A program made the position numbers and the translations under genes. A DNA stretch of 64,000 nt from Clostridia bacterium (GTDB lineage: Bacteria; Bacillota; Clostridia; UBA1381; UBA9506), in assembly GCA_017416855.1 (NCBI GenBank), contig JAFQAZ010000003.1, positions 62,001 to 126,000 on the forward strand. The letters run 5' to 3'. The notes under the pieces were generated by a model. It had not been told where the DNA came from. It was given only the letters and a program-made list of their open reading frames with translations, and did no database searches. This document shows, piece after piece, positions 61,901 to 64,000 of the stretch. How positions within the stretch are numbered: position 1 is the stretch's first letter; each line of letters begins with the position of its first letter.

Positions 61901-61960
61901 TGGTGCGAAATGCAGTAACAAAATAAGTGTTGTTAACATTGCATAAATTCGTTTTTTCAT
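58925..61960 (-). CDS. Secreted putative TIM-barrel glycosidase, paralogue 1
   Basis: A 1011-residue protein: signal peptide; the shared FVWDN module (about 30-145); a beta-sandwich region (about 170-335); a central domain with the (beta/alpha)-barrel look (about 365-840); and a C-terminal LamG/concanavalin-like domain (about 860-1011). In the barrel, AVKAAGLEALMYTSGGYYY, YNLDGIYSDGQPS, LRELFPDGMIVIHTT and GIGLDWSMPRSGVWSQYN suggest catalytic acids at strand ends, as in GH36/GH31-like or related unclassified families. AGGTAGG is 6 nt before the ATG at 61960. The family is not certain. Confidence 0.72.
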   Translation of the reverse strand: MKKRIYAMLTTLILLLHFAPSISHAEGNVSVMPKIIKDNEVVYILSNGEFAAQVSYYIPKSKKTDLTVIFAQFTQDGILTDVTVKGEEDLAGMGQITTDKLQVTDYENKYLRVFVWDNFSTLRPTCASYAMPEGSGSNDDLSQIVAHKFTGAPVTVVPEELKTVNTRGGTIIAPTGGELDFSKPEVPVSGSARADFVMTDEDSGTGYYKISPSTENDGIMQGKRMYPVKTNRNYLCSALVWLDFDRMRQEQQDGICETTLYVRFRDNSTNPEMTIKRCGTTDYTNGWKRIEFIASPGIIEDLTRMQFQWSFQNFTQGNVCIADFTVVELPEEPLVPYAEGEGVVFRGGAGDLDMRIEGTEVTQNEIKVTTTGALYTFDLVNDKISAAQRINKQRVVSEWASSVDLSDLSIKSTTTNECVISNSRITFGVQLDGTLFLTPHDENVVLTCTSKISGIWNRLAYGFLLAMDDYGGFSVTPDIPAGTGEKCKYEVLTEGLDFADYKFMNYRNNTTDEQLFYNSAVSNAKPDWQIAYTVYPGERLAIGTFPPREYDWEDSFDRTYTNATRTQKATQYANYKKNYNVAAVNLFNFSDYGYAQEFNPHYTQVMFKDAFQTHVSAVKAAGLEALMYTSGGYYYTTDPEKYVQEVARLKNKYNLDGIYSDGQPSVTVWVDAYEQSRMLRELFPDGMIVIHTTDAAPIASAAIFMPTANTYATATLKGEGISGIGLDWSMPRSGVWSQYNAANCIGIPKGDKWQYYDENGDLVTVPQGDLDLMLLEYNNRARLVSRTDWTTYMDVLKELRKVWVEHGDDPDFYDKYYAPMARALTKDALSTKYGDIKILDEAFDNESVLSKYGVYGSTTEISADNENNVLKATGATQSANGEILKRIISVAGPLSIEYKFKAETVGDFKQAFSDNYGNQLLELHFNADGTISIDNGGQRTIIGTYQREEWYSVKINADTDTHLCDIYINDERKAQDVSISDKLYKVSDLKFYDAGPNSVYYIDDLKFVDKY

Positions 61961-61983
61961 AATCAACCTACCTAAATTAAATT

Positions 61984-64000
61984 TTAATATTTATCCATAA
62001 CCTTTAAGTCATCTATATAGCAAACGCTACCGTATCCACCATCAAAAAATTCCAAATCGCTTATTCTGTATACCTTGTCATGAAGTGCAGCATTTTCTCT
62101 AATCTTTTTACCGTCAAGATAAATGTCGTAGCTCTTTTTATCGGTGTCAATTTCAAACTTCACCGTATACCAAACATCACGCTCATAATCTGCTATATTT
62201 ACATACTCACCCGCTACATTTCTAACTTTTACCTTTCCGTCTATACCGAAACGTAATCCTATTCCCGGGTTGCCATAGTTATCAGAAAAAGTTTGTTCAA
62301 AATCGCCTCTTTCCGTAACCTTAATCTTATATTCAATAGAAAGCGGTCCTGAAACAGACAGAACTCTTTTAAACATACTGCCCTTATCATCCTTAGATGC
62401 ACCTGTAAGCCTTAATGCTTTACCGCCATCAATCTCACTTACTTCAGCCTTAGTATTATAGAAAGCGTACCCTGAAGGTGCATTTACCTTTTCTTCATCA
62501 GAAAAGTCCTCATCTAAAACTTTCAAATCGCCACAGTATTGTGACAACACATCCTTTGTGAGCTCACGTGCTGCAGGAGCGTAATAACGTTCATAAAAAT
62601 CTTCTTCATCGCCGTATTCCTCCCACACCTTACGAAGTGCTCTCAAAACGGGAACATAGCCATCCGTCCATTCAGCATTTCTCTTGTCCATTCTTGATCT
62701 GCCATTATACTCTAATGGTGCTAACCACCGAACAAGCTGTGGCAGTTTAACAAGATTTCCTTCCTCATCGTAGTCTTGCCAGTGTTCATATTTTCCTACA
62801 CCGATACAGTTAGAACCATTATACTGGGTCATTATTCCTGTACGTGGATATGTCCAATCCAAACCTATACCTGATATGCCCTCAGCTTTAAGTGTAGCTG
62901 TAAAGTATGTAGTTGATCCGGGGAAGAAAATAGATGCACTACCTGCCGGTGCCATATCAGTCGCATGTGCCATTATCGTTCCGTCAGGAAACAGTTCTCT
63001 AAGCATTCTGGTCTGTTCGTAAGCCACTATCCACTCGTTTGGCTGTCCGTCGGTATAAACTCCATCTATGTTCCATTTTTCTTTTAGACGCTTTATTTCT
63101 GCAATATATGCGTCTGCGTCCCATTTGTAATAGTAATACGAGCTGGTATACAGCATTACTTTCATACCCGCATCCTTTATCGCTTTTAAGTGCGATTCAA
63201 ATGTATCTTTATGTACGACCTGAACATAATGCGGTTGCCACTCCATTGCATAACCAACATCACTGAAGTTAAACATATTAACCAAACCTATACCATAAGT
63301 CGAGGGATAATTTGCGTACTGACTTGCTTTTTGAGCACGCTGTGAATTTGTATACGTTAAGTCAAAGGAAGCTTTCCAGTCGTATTCTCTCGGCGGCATC
63401 ACTCCTATTGCCAATCTCTCACCGGGAGATATCATCCAGGCTATCTGCCAACCAGGTTTTGCATTTGATACTGCACTGTGGTAAATCAGCTGATCTTCAG
63501 AAACATTATTTCTAAAATTCATGTACTTATATTTTGCAAAATCGAGGTCTTCTGTGATAACCTTATATCTGTTTAATCTTCCGGTACCAGAAGGAATATC
63601 TGGGCAAACCGAGAATCCTCCGTAATCATCCAGGACAAACAAGCAACCTTTACCGATTCTATTCCAGATACCGGATATTTTAGAGGTACAGGTCAAAACC
63701 GCGTCTCCAACATGCGGTGTGATAAAGACACTACTGTCAAGTTGGACACCTATGGTTATGTACTTGTTAGAAATTACACACTCTTTCTCCGTAGTTTTCT
63801 TTATGCTCAAATCGCTAAAATCAACGCTTGACTGCCATTCTGAGACAACTCTTTTCTTTGCAATCCTCTGCTCTGCGATGATTTTGTCATTAACACGGTC
63901 AAAAGTGTAAACCGCACCAGTTGTAGTAACCTTAATGTTTTCATCGGTTTCATTAGCACCCTCAACTCTCATATCGAGATCGCCTGCGCCTCCCTTAAAG
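61984..64000 (-). CDS. Putative TIM-barrel glycosidase, paralogue 2 (cut by window edge)
   Basis: At least 672 codons, still open at the right edge, so the start lies outside; the internal ATG at 63972 is not the start because FKGGAGDLD precedes it, matching FRGGAGDLD of paralogue 1. It is a tandem duplicate of the preceding gene across barrel and C-terminal domains, e.g. KWNIDGVYTDGQPNEWIVAYEQTRMLRELFPDG and SGIGLDWTYPRTGIMTQYN. The two genes are separated by only 23 bp. Divergence suggests distinct substrate preferences within the same glycan. Confidence 0.75.
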   Translation of the reverse strand, partial: FKGGAGDLDMRVEGANETDENIKVTTTGAVYTFDRVNDKIIAEQRIAKKRVVSEWQSSVDFSDLSIKKTTEKECVISNKYITIGVQLDSSVFITPHVGDAVLTCTSKISGIWNRIGKGCLFVLDDYGGFSVCPDIPSGTGRLNRYKVITEDLDFAKYKYMNFRNNVSEDQLIYHSAVSNAKPGWQIAWMISPGERLAIGVMPPREYDWKASFDLTYTNSQRAQKASQYANYPSTYGIGLVNMFNFSDVGYAMEWQPHYVQVVHKDTFESHLKAIKDAGMKVMLYTSSYYYYKWDADAYIAEIKRLKEKWNIDGVYTDGQPNEWIVAYEQTRMLRELFPDGTIMAHATDMAPAGSASIFFPGSTTYFTATLKAEGISGIGLDWTYPRTGIMTQYNGSNCIGVGKYEHWQDYDEEGNLVKLPQLVRWLAPLEYNGRSRMDKRNAEWTDGYVPVLRALRKVWEEYGDEEDFYERYYAPAARELTKDVLSQYCGDLKVLDEDFSDEEKVNAPSGYAFYNTKAEVSEIDGGKALRLTGASKDDKGSMFKRVLSVSGPLSIEYKIKVTERGDFEQTFSDNYGNPGIGLRFGIDGKVKVRNVAGEYVNIADYERDVWYTVKFEIDTDKKSYDIYLDGKKIRENAALHDKVYRISDLEFFDGGYGSVCYIDDLKVMDKY

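Overview
The window looks like part of the chromosome of a low-to-mid GC, spore-forming, anaerobic Clostridia-type Bacillota, probably a plant- or host-glycan degrader from the gut. Supporting signs are a small acid-soluble spore protein gene with a sigma-G-type promoter, Gram-positive AGGAGG ribosome binding sites, TTGACA-17-TATAAT promoters, a T-box leader, an ArgR-type operator, S-layer-homology (SLH) proteins and families such as DacF, PaaK and HemW. The genus cannot be named from the sequence alone.

Layout. 1-1.6 kb: the start of a GH116-like glycosidase (running off the left edge), a decayed four-helix-bundle gene fragment and an array of small hairpins. 1.6-15 kb: mostly minus-strand housekeeping genes (GGDEF protein, RluA-type pseudouridine synthase, cardiolipin synthase, hemW, lepA, purL, histidine phosphatase, EamA transporter, dacF). 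15-17.9 kb: a candidate small RNA, a polytopic membrane protein and about 1 kb of repeat-rich non-coding DNA. 17.9-23.4 kb: phenylacetate-CoA ligase behind a T-box whose specifier reads as Phe, a ComB-like protein, and an argD-argF-GNAT unit under an ARG-box promoter. 23.5-31.7 kb: an uncharacterised sugar operon (MATE, TIM-like, SIS, YjbQ, FGGY kinase, fucose-isomerase-like) with a DeoR regulator nearby. 31.7-33.5 kb: small membrane proteins, one frameshifted at a T8 run, and a spore-protein gene with an abnormal 3' end.

33.4-38.3 kb is the most unusual part. It looks like a small integrated element carrying a Rep protein of the CRESS-DNA-virus type (HUH nuclease plus SF3 helicase), an FtsK/TcpA-like translocase, a Xre regulator and small proteins. 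Directly upstream of rep is a 15-bp stem-loop whose 7-nt loop plus the next two bases reads TAGTATTAC, the circovirus-type origin nonamer, abutted by two tandem 7-bp iterons. This is a virus-style rolling-circle origin in a bacterial chromosome. A RelB/RelE-type toxin-antitoxin pair lies beside it, and two structured 96-nt repeats lie near the right edge.

38.5-64 kb is a glycan utilisation region. One operon encodes a carbohydrate ABC importer, a NagA-like deacetylase, a CE7-like esterase, a GDSL hydrolase, an HpcH/HpaI aldolase, a D-2-hydroxyacid dehydrogenase and Gfo/Idh/MocA oxidoreductases, with a divergent AraC regulator. A second operon encodes large secreted and SLH-anchored proteins, including two tandem paralogous putative TIM-barrel glycosidases; the last one runs off the right edge. 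A plausible reading is that the surface proteins bind and cut an acetylated or acidic polysaccharide, the ABC system imports the pieces, and the cytoplasmic enzymes convert them to keto-acid and amino-sugar intermediates. The substrate is not identified.
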